A DNA stretch of 64,000 nt from Gammaproteobacteria bacterium (GTDB taxonomy: Bacteria > Pseudomonadota > Gammaproteobacteria > Steroidobacterales > GCA-2729495): contig JANQPY010000016.1 of assembly GCA_028285245.1 (NCBI GenBank), positions 124,001-188,000 on the forward strand, read 5' to 3'. Shown in pieces: positions 42,880-51,436 of this stretch; positions within the stretch are counted from its first letter, which is position 1, and every line of letters starts with the position of its first letter. Position numbers and translations under genes: made by a program. The notes under the pieces are model-generated. The model worked only from the letters and a program-made list of their open reading frames with translations. It searched no databases and was not told the DNA's origin.

Positions 42880-44343
42880 TCAGCCGAGGCGCCAGGCGTG
42901 AAAACGCCGCGCCAGTCCAAGCAGGCGTTCGGGTAGGCGCTGCTTCTGCCATTCGCCCGCCGCGAACTTATTCGCTTCTGCCAGCGTTGGATAGCTGTGA
43001 ATCGTGCTGAGCAGTTTGCGCATGCCGAGGCCGTGCCGCATTGCCGTTACATATTCTGTCAGCAGGTCGCCTGCATGGTGACCAACAATCGTCGCACCGA
43101 CCACCCGATCCGATCCGGGCGAGGTTAGTACTTTGACAAAGCCGTGGTCTTCGCCGTCGGTGATCGCGCGATCCAGATCGTCGATGCCGTAGCGAGTGAT
43201 CTCGACAGGCCGGTTCGCAGCACGGGCTTCATCTTCGCTCATGCCCACCCGGGCAACTTCGGGGTCAGTGAAGGTTGTCCAGGGAATAACCGAGTAATCC
43301 ACCTTGAACTTCTTGATGCCGCCGAATAAAGCGTTCATTGCGCAATACCAGGCCTGATGTGCGGCGGCATGTGTGAGCTGATAGGGCCCTGCGACATCTC
43401 CGCAAGCGTAGATGCTCGGGCATGACGACTGCAGGTACTGGTTGACCGAAACGGTGCCGTTCTTGTTGAGAGCTACGCCGACTTGCTCCAGGCCCAGGTC
43501 CTGCGTGTTCGCACGGCGCCCCACCGCTACGAGTACCTCGTCGAAGGTAAGTTGGAGTGTTTCGCCTTCGCCTTCGCAAGTAACCTGCTTCTGGCCAGCC
43601 GCAACACTAAAGCCAGACGCCTTGTAGCCGGTCATGATATTCACGCCGTCCGCCTTGAGACTGGCGTGGACCAGGTCTGCGGCATCCTGGTCTTCCTTCG
43701 TGAGCAGCCGGGGCAGCATCTCAACGAGCGTGACCTGACTGCCGAGCCTGGCAAAAGACTGGGCGAGCTCGCAGCCGATGGGTCCGCCGCCGAGCACCAG
43801 CAGGCGACTTGGGAGGGACTCGAGTTCCCAAACATTCTCAGAGGTCAGCGGGCGGACCTCATCCAGCCCGGGAATCGGGGGCACAGCGGGCCGACCGCCC
43901 GAAGCGATAATGATGCTGCGGGCAGTCAGCGTGCGTCCGTTCACAGCTACTGACCAGGGGGACGTGATGGTGGCTTCGCCCTGAACGCAGTCCACACCGA
44001 GATTGGTATAGCGCTCTACTGAGTCGTGTGGCTCGATTCTCCTTATGACTTCGCGGACGCGCTCCATCACGCGCGGAAAGTCAACGCGCACATCGCCCGC
44101 GTGTACGCCAAACTCCGCACCGCGGCGCATGCCCGCCGCAACCGCCGCGGACTTGATCAGGGCTTTACTGGGGACGCAGCCGGTGTTCAGGCAGTCGCCG
44201 CCCATCTTCTCCCGCTCGATAAGCGTCACCCTGGCCTTGGCTGAGGCGGCGATATAGGCGCTCACGAGACCCGCCGAACCAGCGCCCACAACCACGAGGT
44301 TGGTATCAAACTTGCGGGGCCGATCGCTAGGCGGAGCGGACAT
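42880..44343 (-). CDS. FAD-dependent pyridine nucleotide-disulfide oxidoreductase (MerA-like, no HMA domain)
   Basis: A 487-aa flavoprotein. The FAD motif is VVVGAGSAGLVSAYIAA, the redox disulfide GGDCLNTGCVPSKALIKSA, the NAD(P) motif LVLGGGPIGCELAQSFARLG, and the dimerisation end ATIVGHHAGDLLTEYV. It resembles mercuric reductases but lacks the N-terminal HMA domain and the C-terminal Cys pair that bind Hg(II), so mercury reduction is not supported. This type is often encoded next to a TVP38-like membrane protein, as here. The ATG at 44343 has GAGG 8 bases before it and overlaps that upstream gene by 17 bases. The natural electron acceptor is unknown. Confidence 0.88.
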   Translation of the reverse strand: MSAPPSDRPRKFDTNLVVVGAGSAGLVSAYIAASAKARVTLIEREKMGGDCLNTGCVPSKALIKSAAVAAGMRRGAEFGVHAGDVRVDFPRVMERVREVIRRIEPHDSVERYTNLGVDCVQGEATITSPWSVAVNGRTLTARSIIIASGGRPAVPPIPGLDEVRPLTSENVWELESLPSRLLVLGGGPIGCELAQSFARLGSQVTLVEMLPRLLTKEDQDAADLVHASLKADGVNIMTGYKASGFSVAAGQKQVTCEGEGETLQLTFDEVLVAVGRRANTQDLGLEQVGVALNKNGTVSVNQYLQSSCPSIYACGDVAGPYQLTHAAAHQAWYCAMNALFGGIKKFKVDYSVIPWTTFTDPEVARVGMSEDEARAANRPVEITRYGIDDLDRAITDGEDHGFVKVLTSPGSDRVVGATIVGHHAGDLLTEYVTAMRHGLGMRKLLSTIHSYPTLAEANKFAAGEWQKQRLPERLLGLARRFHAWRLG

Positions 44344-45010
44344 TGCGCAGTACCTCAACAGCTTTGCGGGCGAGCAGGGGGAATACGCCCAGCAATGCGA
44401 ACGACCCGATTAGAGTGGGCGACAAGATATCACTGGTACCGCTGACCTGCCCTAGCTGCGTACCGGCATTCACGAACACAACTGTCCCAGGCAGCATGCC
44501 GAGCTGGCTTACCCAATAGAAGGTCACGGCATTGAGTCGTGTTACGCCCATCGCGAGATTAATCACGAAGAACGGAAACAGTGGCACCAGACGCAGAGTG
44601 AACAAGTAATAACCGCCCTCGGTTTGCACACCCTGGTTGATCTTCTTGGTTGCGGTGCTGAACTTTCCCTCAACGTAGTCTCGCAGCAGGAATCGCGAGA
44701 TTAGAAAGGCGAGGGTCGCACCAATGCTGCTTGCAAACGAAACCAACAGAGTGCCGGCCAGCAGACCGAAAACGGCGCCGGCCGCGAGCGTCATTACAGC
44801 GGCACCCGGAATACTGAGCGCCGTCACCATGACATACAAAACGAAAAACGCGCCGGCTGCGAGAGTGAAGTTCTGCGCGACGAAATTGGCAAGCTCTGCC
44901 TGCCGATCGCGCAGCGTCTCGAGCGAGAGCAGGCTGCCGACGTCAAAGAGGAAAAACGCAATAGTGGCGCTCAGCAGGGCGGCGATGAGTACCAGCTTCT
45001 TTTTGTTCAA
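44327..45010 (-). CDS. TVP38/TMEM64 (VTT-domain, DedA-related) membrane protein
   Basis: A 227-aa inner-membrane protein with an N-terminal TM helix (LVLIAALLSATIAFFLF) and a VTT domain. The conserved segment is GAAVMTLAAGAVFGLLAGTLLVSFASSIGATLAF, followed by FFVINLAMGVTRLNAVTFYWVSQLGMLPGTVVFVNAGTQL. VTT/DedA proteins are implicated in lipid scrambling and membrane homeostasis. It is transcribed with the flavoprotein gene (17-base overlap). C-terminal helix FALLGVFPLLARKAVEVLR. Confidence 0.88.
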   Translation of the reverse strand: MNKKKLVLIAALLSATIAFFLFDVGSLLSLETLRDRQAELANFVAQNFTLAAGAFFVLYVMVTALSIPGAAVMTLAAGAVFGLLAGTLLVSFASSIGATLAFLISRFLLRDYVEGKFSTATKKINQGVQTEGGYYLFTLRLVPLFPFFVINLAMGVTRLNAVTFYWVSQLGMLPGTVVFVNAGTQLGQVSGTSDILSPTLIGSFALLGVFPLLARKAVEVLRNVRSA

Positions 45011-45394
45011 GTATCTCTCGCTACCGGGCTACTGATCGCCCAGTCTGACAGCTCCTGCAGCGTCGAGTTCATCGGCTGGTAAGCAACCGCAAGAGCCAGA
45101 AAGAGCAAGGCCGACGCTAGCGCCGGCCCAGCCGATGGTGCGATCCCTGCCCCGGCAGGTCCCACCGATCACCCCTATGTGGTGAAGCCGCAACAGCGAA
45201 CTTCTCAGATGACCAGCAATGTAGCAGGCTGACGACGCCAGCATGGTCCACGTGGTTTCCGGCGCCACTTAGCGGACAGGCACCGTCCGGGCGCGTCCAG
45301 GGTCAATTCCAGGCTGGCACACGACGATGATTAGGGTCCGCGGCCGCGGGCCGCACTTGTAACTGCGGGAGTCGGCCTGAACAATTCCCGACCG
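45011..45394. other. 384-bp intergenic region between TVP38-like and avtA genes
   Basis: This divergent region holds no convincing gene; a 79-codon minus-strand frame at 45029-45268 has no recognisable motif. A perfect 6-bp hairpin GCGGCC-GCG-GGCCGC lies at 45340-45354, 40 bases before avtA, without a T-tract. Promoter boxes were not clear. Confidence 0.5.
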
Positions 45395-46645
45395 ATGGAA
45401 TTTTCTACGTTCGGCAAACGGTATGCGCGGCGCACAGGGGCGCGCGAGCTAATGGATGATCTCGGCGCTGCCATGGCGAGCGAGGCTGACGTCATGATGC
45501 TCGGCGGCGGCAATCCCGCGCACATTCCAGAAATACAGGCACTGCTGGCCGATCGGCTGCGTGCGCTCTCAAATGATGCTCGGGAACTCCGGCGCATGCT
45601 GGGCGACTATGCCTCGCCAGCGGGAGAGCTTCAGTTTCGACAGTCGCTGGCGACCCTGCTGAGATCGACCTATGGCTGGCCTTTAGATGCGGACAATATT
45701 GCCCTGACCTCTGGTAGCCAAAGTGGGTTTTTTCAGCTGTTCAATCTCCTTGCGGGACAGTTTGATGATGGATCTACCCGGAGGATCCTGTTTCCGCTGA
45801 CGCCAGAATATGCAGGCTATAACGACCTGGGTATTTCCAACGATATGTTCGTGGCCAGGCAGCCTAGCATCGAGCAGCTTGGCGGCCGGCTGTTTAAGTA
45901 CCACGTAGACTTTGACAATCTGGTGATCGATAACAGCATCGCTGCATTGTGTGTATCTCGTCCCTGCAACCCGACGGGCAACGTCCTGACTGACGCGGAG
46001 ATGCAGGGTCTTGGCGAGCTGGCACGCGCGCACGGTGTGCCGCTAATCGTGGACAGCGCCTATGGTTTGCCGTTCCCTCAGATCGTGTTCAGAGATTGCG
46101 AGCCCTATTGGGATGACAATGTCATCCTGACCATGAGCCTGTCGAAGCTTGGATTGCCTGCCGTGCGCAACGGCATCGTCATCGCCCGGCCGGAGATTAT
46201 CGACGCACTAGCTGGAATGAACGCGGTTATCAGTCTGGCAGTCGGCAGTGTGGGTGCCGTACTGATGCGTGAGCTTGTCGATAGCGGAGATGTAATTGAC
46301 ATTAGTAGGAAAGTAATCCGCCCTTACTACGAGTCTCGGATGCGCGCGGCGCTGGAGTCAGTCCACAGCTCGCTCAAAGGCCGGAACTATTTTGTGCATC
46401 GTCCCGAAGGCGCATTCTTTTTGTGGCTGTGGCTACCCGATCTGCCGATCAGCAGCGCTGAGCTTTATCAGCGGCTAAAGGCGCGCGACGTAATCGTCTT
46501 GCCCGGCGAGCATTTCTTTCCTGGACTTGGCGAGGATTGGCCGCACAAGCGCCAGTGTCTGCGACTGAGCTATGCGCAGGATGCCGCGGCGGTCGAGCGC
46601 GGCATTGCCGCGCTGGGCGAGGAGTTGCACGCCTTGGGCGCTTAG
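45395..46645 (+). CDS. avtA: Valine-pyruvate aminotransferase (AvtA-like)
   Basis: A 416-aa fold-type I PLP aminotransferase. N-terminal MEFSTFGKRYARRTGARELMDDLG and MLGGGNPAHIPE are AvtA signatures. LTSGSQSGFFQLFNLLAGQ, SRPCNPTGNVLTD and the PLP lysine segment MSLSKLGLPAVRNGIVIA follow, and SYAQDAAAVERGIAALGEE ends the protein. It exchanges amino groups between valine, alanine and their keto acids. Monocistronic; it converges with oxyR (30-base gap). Confidence 0.92.
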   Translation: MEFSTFGKRYARRTGARELMDDLGAAMASEADVMMLGGGNPAHIPEIQALLADRLRALSNDARELRRMLGDYASPAGELQFRQSLATLLRSTYGWPLDADNIALTSGSQSGFFQLFNLLAGQFDDGSTRRILFPLTPEYAGYNDLGISNDMFVARQPSIEQLGGRLFKYHVDFDNLVIDNSIAALCVSRPCNPTGNVLTDAEMQGLGELARAHGVPLIVDSAYGLPFPQIVFRDCEPYWDDNVILTMSLSKLGLPAVRNGIVIARPEIIDALAGMNAVISLAVGSVGAVLMRELVDSGDVIDISRKVIRPYYESRMRAALESVHSSLKGRNYFVHRPEGAFFLWLWLPDLPISSAELYQRLKARDVIVLPGEHFFPGLGEDWPHKRQCLRLSYAQDAAAVERGIAALGEELHALGA

Positions 46646-46675
46646 GGCCCACGACGCTGCCCGCGCTGCTTTAGC

Positions 46676-47584
46676 CTATGTCCGCAGCGTTTCGCGAATA
46701 ACGTTGCCAAGTCGTTGGAAGTCCTGCTCGTCGCTTGAGGACTTCCGCCACGCCAGCACGATGTCCCTGCTACCGGAGTCGGGCAGCGGCCTGGTTTCGA
46801 TCCGCGTTTGATGCAAGAGACTCGAGCCGATGGCCAACTCTGGCAGGAAAGTGATCCCTAAGTCGCTGTCTACCATCTCTATCAACGTGAGCAGACTGGA
46901 GGCGGCAAAGTCATTGACGGGTTCCAGATCGCGCACCTTACATGCGGCCATTGCGTGTTCGCGCAGACAGTGACCATCTTCAAGCAGCAATACTGATGCC
47001 GCAGTAACGCGATTGACGGAAAATTTCCCAGGATCGATCAGGTTGGTACCTTTGCGGTAAGCAAGCAAGAAACGCTCGCGGAGCAACGGCATTGTGTTGA
47101 CATGCTCCAGCGGGTAGGGCAACGCCAGTACAACAACGTCCAGCTCGCCGTCAGCCAGGCGCTCGACCAACTCCGCGCTGCGGTCCTCGCGGATATACAG
47201 CTTGAGTTTGCTGAAGTGCTCCCGAACCGCTGGCAGACAGCGGGGCAGTAAGAAGGGTGCGACAGTCGGAATGACGCCGAGAGTTAGCGGGCCTTCGAGG
47301 ACAGACTGGCGCGCGGCAGCCAGCTCGGTGAGCTGGGCCAGGTCCCGCAGCACCAGGCGGGCCTGGTTTGCCAGGTCGCGCCCGGCGCGGGTCATGGTCA
47401 CCCGCCGATTGTTCCTGTCCACCAGGCTGACACCGAGCAGTGTCTCCAGTTCGCGGATGGCAACGCTAAAGGCCGGCTGCGAGATATGACAGCTAGCCGC
47501 CGCCCGGCCGAAATGCTGCTCTGCATCAAGCGCACTCAGGTACTGCAGTTGGCGGACGGTGGGCGGGCGAGGTGCCAGCGTCAT
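46676..47584 (-). CDS. oxyR: Hydrogen-peroxide sensor-regulator OxyR
   Basis: A 302-aa LysR-type activator. The winged helix is TVRQLQYLSALDAEQHFGRAA ... SQPAFSVAIRELE. The peroxide-sensing pair is C206 and C215 in LLEDGHCLREHAMAACKV, with the same eight-residue spacing as E. coli C199/C208. Disulfide formation would switch on defence genes. It is divergent from dps across an AT-rich 139-base region, the classic place for an OxyR site. The ATG at 47584 is chosen because the longer frame adds 13 residues before the family start. Confidence 0.93.
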   Translation of the reverse strand: MTLAPRPPTVRQLQYLSALDAEQHFGRAAASCHISQPAFSVAIRELETLLGVSLVDRNNRRVTMTRAGRDLANQARLVLRDLAQLTELAAARQSVLEGPLTLGVIPTVAPFLLPRCLPAVREHFSKLKLYIREDRSAELVERLADGELDVVVLALPYPLEHVNTMPLLRERFLLAYRKGTNLIDPGKFSVNRVTAASVLLLEDGHCLREHAMAACKVRDLEPVNDFAASSLLTLIEMVDSDLGITFLPELAIGSSLLHQTRIETRPLPDSGSRDIVLAWRKSSSDEQDFQRLGNVIRETLRT

Positions 47585-47723
47585 GGCAGGTGATTCTGAC
47601 GAATAATAAATTATAACTATCAAAATATTATTAATAATTCAATTTACAAATATTTAGGGTCTCGAGAAAATGCTCGCCATGCCCCACGTTCATGGGGCCA
47701 GGACTGCAACAGGGAGCAACGCA
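47585..47723. promoter_or_regulatory. AT-rich divergent oxyR-dps control region
   Basis: The stretch 47600-47656 is strikingly AT-rich against a GC-rich background. It contains a perfect 12-bp palindrome ATTATTAATAAT (47627-47638) and CTATC at 47618. OxyR binds long AT-rich dyads containing ATAG/CTAT elements, so an OxyR site here is likely, but the exact four-element pattern is not fully met by eye. Confidence 0.55.
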
Positions 47724-48197
47724 ATGAGCATTGATATCGGTATCAGTCAGCAGGACCGCGAGGCGATTGCAGAAGGGCTCGGGCGGTTGCTGGCCGATAG
47801 CTACACGCTATACCTGAAGACCCACAACTATCATTGGAATGTCACCGGTCCGCAGTTCAACACGCTGCACACGATGTTCGAGCAGCAGTACGTTGAGTTG
47901 GCGACAGCTGTCGACGAAATCGCCGAGCGTATTCGGGCCCTCGGTTTGCCCGCCCCGGGGAGCTACAGCGAGTTCGCCCGCCTGACCAGCATTGAAGAAG
48001 ATGAGACGGCCCCCACGGCCGAGAACATGCTGAGCAACCTGGTCAAGGCGCAGGAGACGGTGGTGCGCACTGCGCGATCAGTCTTCCCGCTGGTAGACGC
48101 TGCGCATGACGAACCGTCAGCCGACTTGCTGACGCAGCGCATGCAAATTCATGAAAAGAATGCCTGGATGCTGCGCAGTATGTTGGAGAAGGCCTAG
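47724..48197 (+). CDS. dps: Dps ferritin-like DNA-protection protein
   Basis: A 157-aa dodecameric mini-ferritin that oxidises Fe(II) with peroxide and shields DNA. Ferroxidase residues lie in [22 protein letters not shown] and [11 protein letters not shown] (H37, H49, E53, D64, E68). The N-terminus is short, with few Lys, so strong DNA binding is not obvious. The ATG at 47724 follows GGGAG by 6 bases; an upstream ATG at 47670 would add an unlike leader. Likely activated by the divergent OxyR. Confidence 0.93.
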   Translation: MSIDIGISQQDREAIAEGLGRLLADSYTLYLKTHNYHWNVTGPQFNTLHTMFEQQYVELATAVDEIAERIRALGLPAPGSYSEFARLTSIEEDETAPTAENMLSNLVKAQETVVRTARSVFPLVDAAHDEPSADLLTQRMQIHEKNAWMLRSMLEKA

Positions 48198-48259
48198 AGG
48201 CAGGCTTCGGGAAGTCAATCAACCGTAAAGTTAGAAATCTACAGAGTAAGGAGCTCATC

Positions 48260-49006
48260 ATGCAGCTAGAGGACAAAGCCGGTCAGCAAGTACCGAGCAC
48301 GCAGTTCAGAACGCGCGCGGGCGCGGAATGGGTAGACGTAACAAGCGACGAGATTTTCGCAGGCCGTACGGTCGTCGTCTTCTCACTGCCGGGCGCGTTC
48401 ACACCAACCTGTTCTTCCAGTCACGTGCCGCGGTACGCAGAGCTTCTCGAGCAGTTCCGGGCCCACGGCGTTGACGAGGTCGCTTGTATTTCCGTGAACG
48501 ATGCCTTCGTGATGCACGAGTGGCAGCAACAGCAGCGCGCAGAGGGCATTCGCTTTCTACCCGATGGTTCCGGTCACTTCACGCGGGGCATGGGCATGCT
48601 GGTAGACCGCGATGATCTTGGTTTCGGCCCGCGATCCTGGCGCTACTCGATGCTGGTCCGCGACGGTGTGATTGAGAAGATGTTCATTGAGCCTGCGGAG
48701 CCCGGCGACCCGTTTCACGTGTCGGATGCTGACACCATGCTGAAATACCTCGCGCCCGGGCTTTCCCTGCCGCCTTCCATCGCGTTGCTTTCTCGGCCAG
48801 GGTGTCCGCATTGCGTGCGCGCCAAAGCGCGGCTTCAGGCGGCTGGACTTGCCTTTACGAACCTGGAACTCAATCGTGACTATCCGCACGCCGCTTTGCG
48901 GGCACTCTCCGGGCAAGACTCATACCCGCAGATTTTTGCCAATGGTCAGCACATCGGTGGCGCCGACGATCTGGAGGCGTGGCTTGATGCCCGCGAGGCG
49001 GCCTAG
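48260..49006 (+). CDS. Peroxiredoxin-glutaredoxin fusion (hybrid Prx5/Grx)
   Basis: A 248-aa glutathione-dependent peroxidase. Residues 1-165 form a Prx5-type domain with peroxidatic C51 ([12 protein letters not shown]), and residues 172-248 a glutaredoxin with C182/C185 (GCPHC) plus [14 protein letters not shown]. The fused glutaredoxin recycles the peroxiredoxin using glutathione, as in Haemophilus PGdx. AAGGAG lies 6 bases before the ATG. It follows dps by 62 bases, forming an OxyR-dps-PGdx peroxide-defence set. Confidence 0.95.
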   Translation: MQLEDKAGQQVPSTQFRTRAGAEWVDVTSDEIFAGRTVVVFSLPGAFTPTCSSSHVPRYAELLEQFRAHGVDEVACISVNDAFVMHEWQQQQRAEGIRFLPDGSGHFTRGMGMLVDRDDLGFGPRSWRYSMLVRDGVIEKMFIEPAEPGDPFHVSDADTMLKYLAPGLSLPPSIALLSRPGCPHCVRAKARLQAAGLAFTNLELNRDYPHAALRALSGQDSYPQIFANGQHIGGADDLEAWLDAREAA

Positions 49007-49077
49007 CGCGCGGCTCGGTTGTTGAAACGCAGCGCGCGCCGTATGCTCCCGCGTCGGGCAATGCGGGGGGTTAGCTC

Positions 49078-50055
49078 ATGTCGGCGCACAGAGGAATGTT
49101 GGTTTTTCCTGGTCAGGGCAGCCAGTACCGCGGCATGGGCCGCGATATCCACGCCGAGTTTGAGGTTGTCCGACAAACCTACGCCGAAGCGAGCGACATT
49201 CTGGGATTTGACGTGGCCAGGCTGTCGTTCAATGACCCGGACGACGAGATCAGCCTGACGCGGAACACGCAGCCTGCCTTGTTGACTCACGAAATTGCTT
49301 GCCTGCGGGTCCTGGAGGAGCTGCTGGGCCAGAAGCTGCAGGCGCTGGTTACCGGTGGTCACAGCCTCGGTGAATACACGGCGTTGGTTGCGGCGGGCAG
49401 TCTGGATTTTGGCGCAGCGTTGAAGCTGGTCAGGCGTCGCGGCGAACTGATGGGCGAGCATGGTGAAGGCGGCATGTTGGCACTTACCCTGGATCCCACC
49501 ACGGCGCGCCAGGAGGGTGACCGCTTCTATTGTCAGATCGCAAGCCGCAACCTGCCGGAGCAGACCGTCGTTGGCGGCCGCCAACGGGACCTCGATGCTC
49601 TGGTCGCGCACATGGCAGAGTACTTCCCGCGCAAGAAGGCAGTGCCCCTGGCCACCGAGGGGGCGTTCCACACTTATTACATGGTTACGGCCGCGCGCCT
49701 GTTCAGAGAGGTGCTGGAGGAAGTGGAGTTCACGCCACCGCGGTGTGCGGTACTGTCCAATTACACGGGCCGCGTTCACGAACAGAGCGCCGAGTCTATC
49801 CGCAGCCGGCTGTTCTTTCAGCTGTTCAATCCGGTAGATTGGGTTGGCTGCATATGGACCGCCCTCGCAATGGGCCTGGACACCATCATCGAATTGGGTG
49901 GCGGTTTAGGCGGCGGCGAGGATCCCGCTGCCAAGCGGCCGAATCTGCAAAGCATCATCAAGAAGATCGTGAAGCAGCGCAGTGTGGATGCGCAGTACCT
50001 GCCAGGCATCAACGTGGACACCTTGCGGGCCACGGCTGAGGCATTGTCGAGCTAG
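49078..50055 (+). CDS. FabD-like acyl-carrier-protein malonyltransferase (stand-alone paralogue)
   Basis: A 325-aa acyltransferase. Early motif VFPGQGSQYRGMG, nucleophile elbow GHSLGEY (S96), the Arg that selects a carboxylated acyl group in LVRRRGELM, and catalytic His in GAFHTYYM (H198). The C-terminus (IIELGGGLGG ... IIKKIVKQRSVDA) is longer than that of housekeeping FabD. No fabH/fabG/acpP lies near, so this is not the fab cluster gene; a role in polyketide, polyunsaturated-fatty-acid or other specialised acyl synthesis is possible. It lies 71 bases after the hybrid peroxiredoxin gene. Confidence 0.87.
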   Translation: MSAHRGMLVFPGQGSQYRGMGRDIHAEFEVVRQTYAEASDILGFDVARLSFNDPDDEISLTRNTQPALLTHEIACLRVLEELLGQKLQALVTGGHSLGEYTALVAAGSLDFGAALKLVRRRGELMGEHGEGGMLALTLDPTTARQEGDRFYCQIASRNLPEQTVVGGRQRDLDALVAHMAEYFPRKKAVPLATEGAFHTYYMVTAARLFREVLEEVEFTPPRCAVLSNYTGRVHEQSAESIRSRLFFQLFNPVDWVGCIWTALAMGLDTIIELGGGLGGGEDPAAKRPNLQSIIKKIVKQRSVDAQYLPGINVDTLRATAEALSS

Positions 50056-50092
50056 CGTGCCGCGCCTCTCCGGCGCTACAGCAGCAACGCAG

Positions 50093-51274
50093 TCAGCTCG
50101 CCTCGCGGTCGGCGAGCGCTTTGAAGCTGCCCGACTTCTCCCCAAACACTGTCTCGGCAAACTTATCGTCCAAGTCTTCAAGACGCATCATGCCGGTCGC
50201 GCTGGTGTCATCGGGGTTCATCTCGGGCACGCCCGCCGGCGGGGCAGGCGGCTGTGCCTCAGCGGCCTGCGTAGCATCATTGCCGGCTTCCTCAATCTTC
50301 AGATCTGCCCCGATCAGAGCTGCAGTCAGGTCGCTTGCCGCGTGGGACGGCTTGCTTTCGGCTGGCGCTGCGGGCGGGGCGCTAGCGCTGGCTGCCTCAA
50401 GCGAGCTGGTCTGCGGTGCTGGTTTCGAGACCGCGACGGGCCTGGCTGGTGGTTTCGCGCCCTGGCCCATTTGCCGCCAGCCGAGCAGCTTGGCCACGTC
50501 CTGCACGCATTCGGCGTCAAGCTGGTCAAGTCCGCGGGCCGCAGCCTCGGTAAGCGCTGCTTCCATCAGAGTGTTTATTAATCGAGGTACGCCGGCTACA
50601 TAGCTGTAGACCAGCTTTGGTATGCCGGACGCAAGCACGCGCTCCGGATCACCGTCCGCAGCTCTAATTCGTTCGGCCAGATACTGGCCGGTCTCAACGT
50701 CGGATAGTGGGCGAATTCGATACCGCAGTGTTACCCGCTGGCGGATGTGAATGAGACCGGGTACGTCAAGCAGCTTGTGCAGCGTATGCGGGCCCATCAA
50801 TACCGTGTTGAGCTGAAATCCTGGTTCACCGGCCAGGTTGACCAGCCGCAGTAATCGCCGCGCGCGTTCGGCAGTGATCCCGGTCAGGTCAATTGCTGCG
50901 GTGACTTGCCGCCCTGAGGCATTGTGTTCTTTCAACAGGCGACGCAGTTCGCGAGCAGCCGCTGGCCCACTTCCATCTGCAGGCTCGCCACCCAGGCTGA
51001 TGATCAGCAGATCAAAAAGTTGCTCTGGCTCCGCCTGGCGCATGTCTGCCCAGGCAATCACGGCATCATTGCCCAGCCCCGTGCGCGCGTACTCGAGCAG
51101 CGACGTTTTGCCAACCCCCGGACCACCGCTAATTATGGCGGCAGCATTGTCCGAGGTGAGCACCTCCTGTAGGTGGGCAGCGGCCTTGCTTACCCCGTCA
51201 TTCGGGGGCAGAAACTGCTGGCCGGTGCCTGCCCCGAACGGCCGGGCGCTCAGGCCGAAGTGCTGTGCGTACAT
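50093..51274 (-). CDS. ExeA/MshM-like AAA ATPase with degenerate Walker B
   Basis: A 393-aa ATPase of the ExeA group (type II secretion, MSHA pilus and exosortase-associated ATPases). It begins MYAQHFGLSARPF, the group signature, with Walker A IISGGPGVGKTSLLEY (residues 48-63). Where ExeA has a D-E-A-(H/Q) Walker B, this protein reads VTAAIDLTGI, so the catalytic Glu is missing. RYRIRPLSDVETGQYLAERI and VAGVPRLINTLMEAAL are conserved lid parts. The C-terminal 120 residues are Ala/Pro-rich and acidic, with no peptidoglycan-binding domain or TM helix. It probably binds ATP; hydrolysis is doubtful. Converges on the FabD-like gene. Confidence 0.83.
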   Translation of the reverse strand: MYAQHFGLSARPFGAGTGQQFLPPNDGVSKAAAHLQEVLTSDNAAAIISGGPGVGKTSLLEYARTGLGNDAVIAWADMRQAEPEQLFDLLIISLGGEPADGSGPAAARELRRLLKEHNASGRQVTAAIDLTGITAERARRLLRLVNLAGEPGFQLNTVLMGPHTLHKLLDVPGLIHIRQRVTLRYRIRPLSDVETGQYLAERIRAADGDPERVLASGIPKLVYSYVAGVPRLINTLMEAALTEAAARGLDQLDAECVQDVAKLLGWRQMGQGAKPPARPVAVSKPAPQTSSLEAASASAPPAAPAESKPSHAASDLTAALIGADLKIEEAGNDATQAAEAQPPAPPAGVPEMNPDDTSATGMMRLEDLDDKFAETVFGEKSGSFKALADREAS

Positions 51275-51436
51275 ATCGATATCCTGCTGTCAGATATAAG
51301 GATCTTCCTCGAATCTGGCGGCACTTCGCGACGATCGGGGTCACATAATTCCCCTCACCGGGGGGCATTGGCGGCTTGTCGGGCAGGCGGCCGGCAGGCA
51401 TGATCTTGAGCCGCAAAGCGAGTTGGAGAGCCGGGC

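Noticed and set aside
42880-44343. Mercuric reductase
   Set aside because: No HMA domain, no C-terminal Cys pair, and no merR/merT/merP nearby.
45029-45268. Small gene (79 codons, minus) upstream of the TVP38-like gene
   Set aside because: No motif, no good ribosome site and no family likeness; kept as non-coding.
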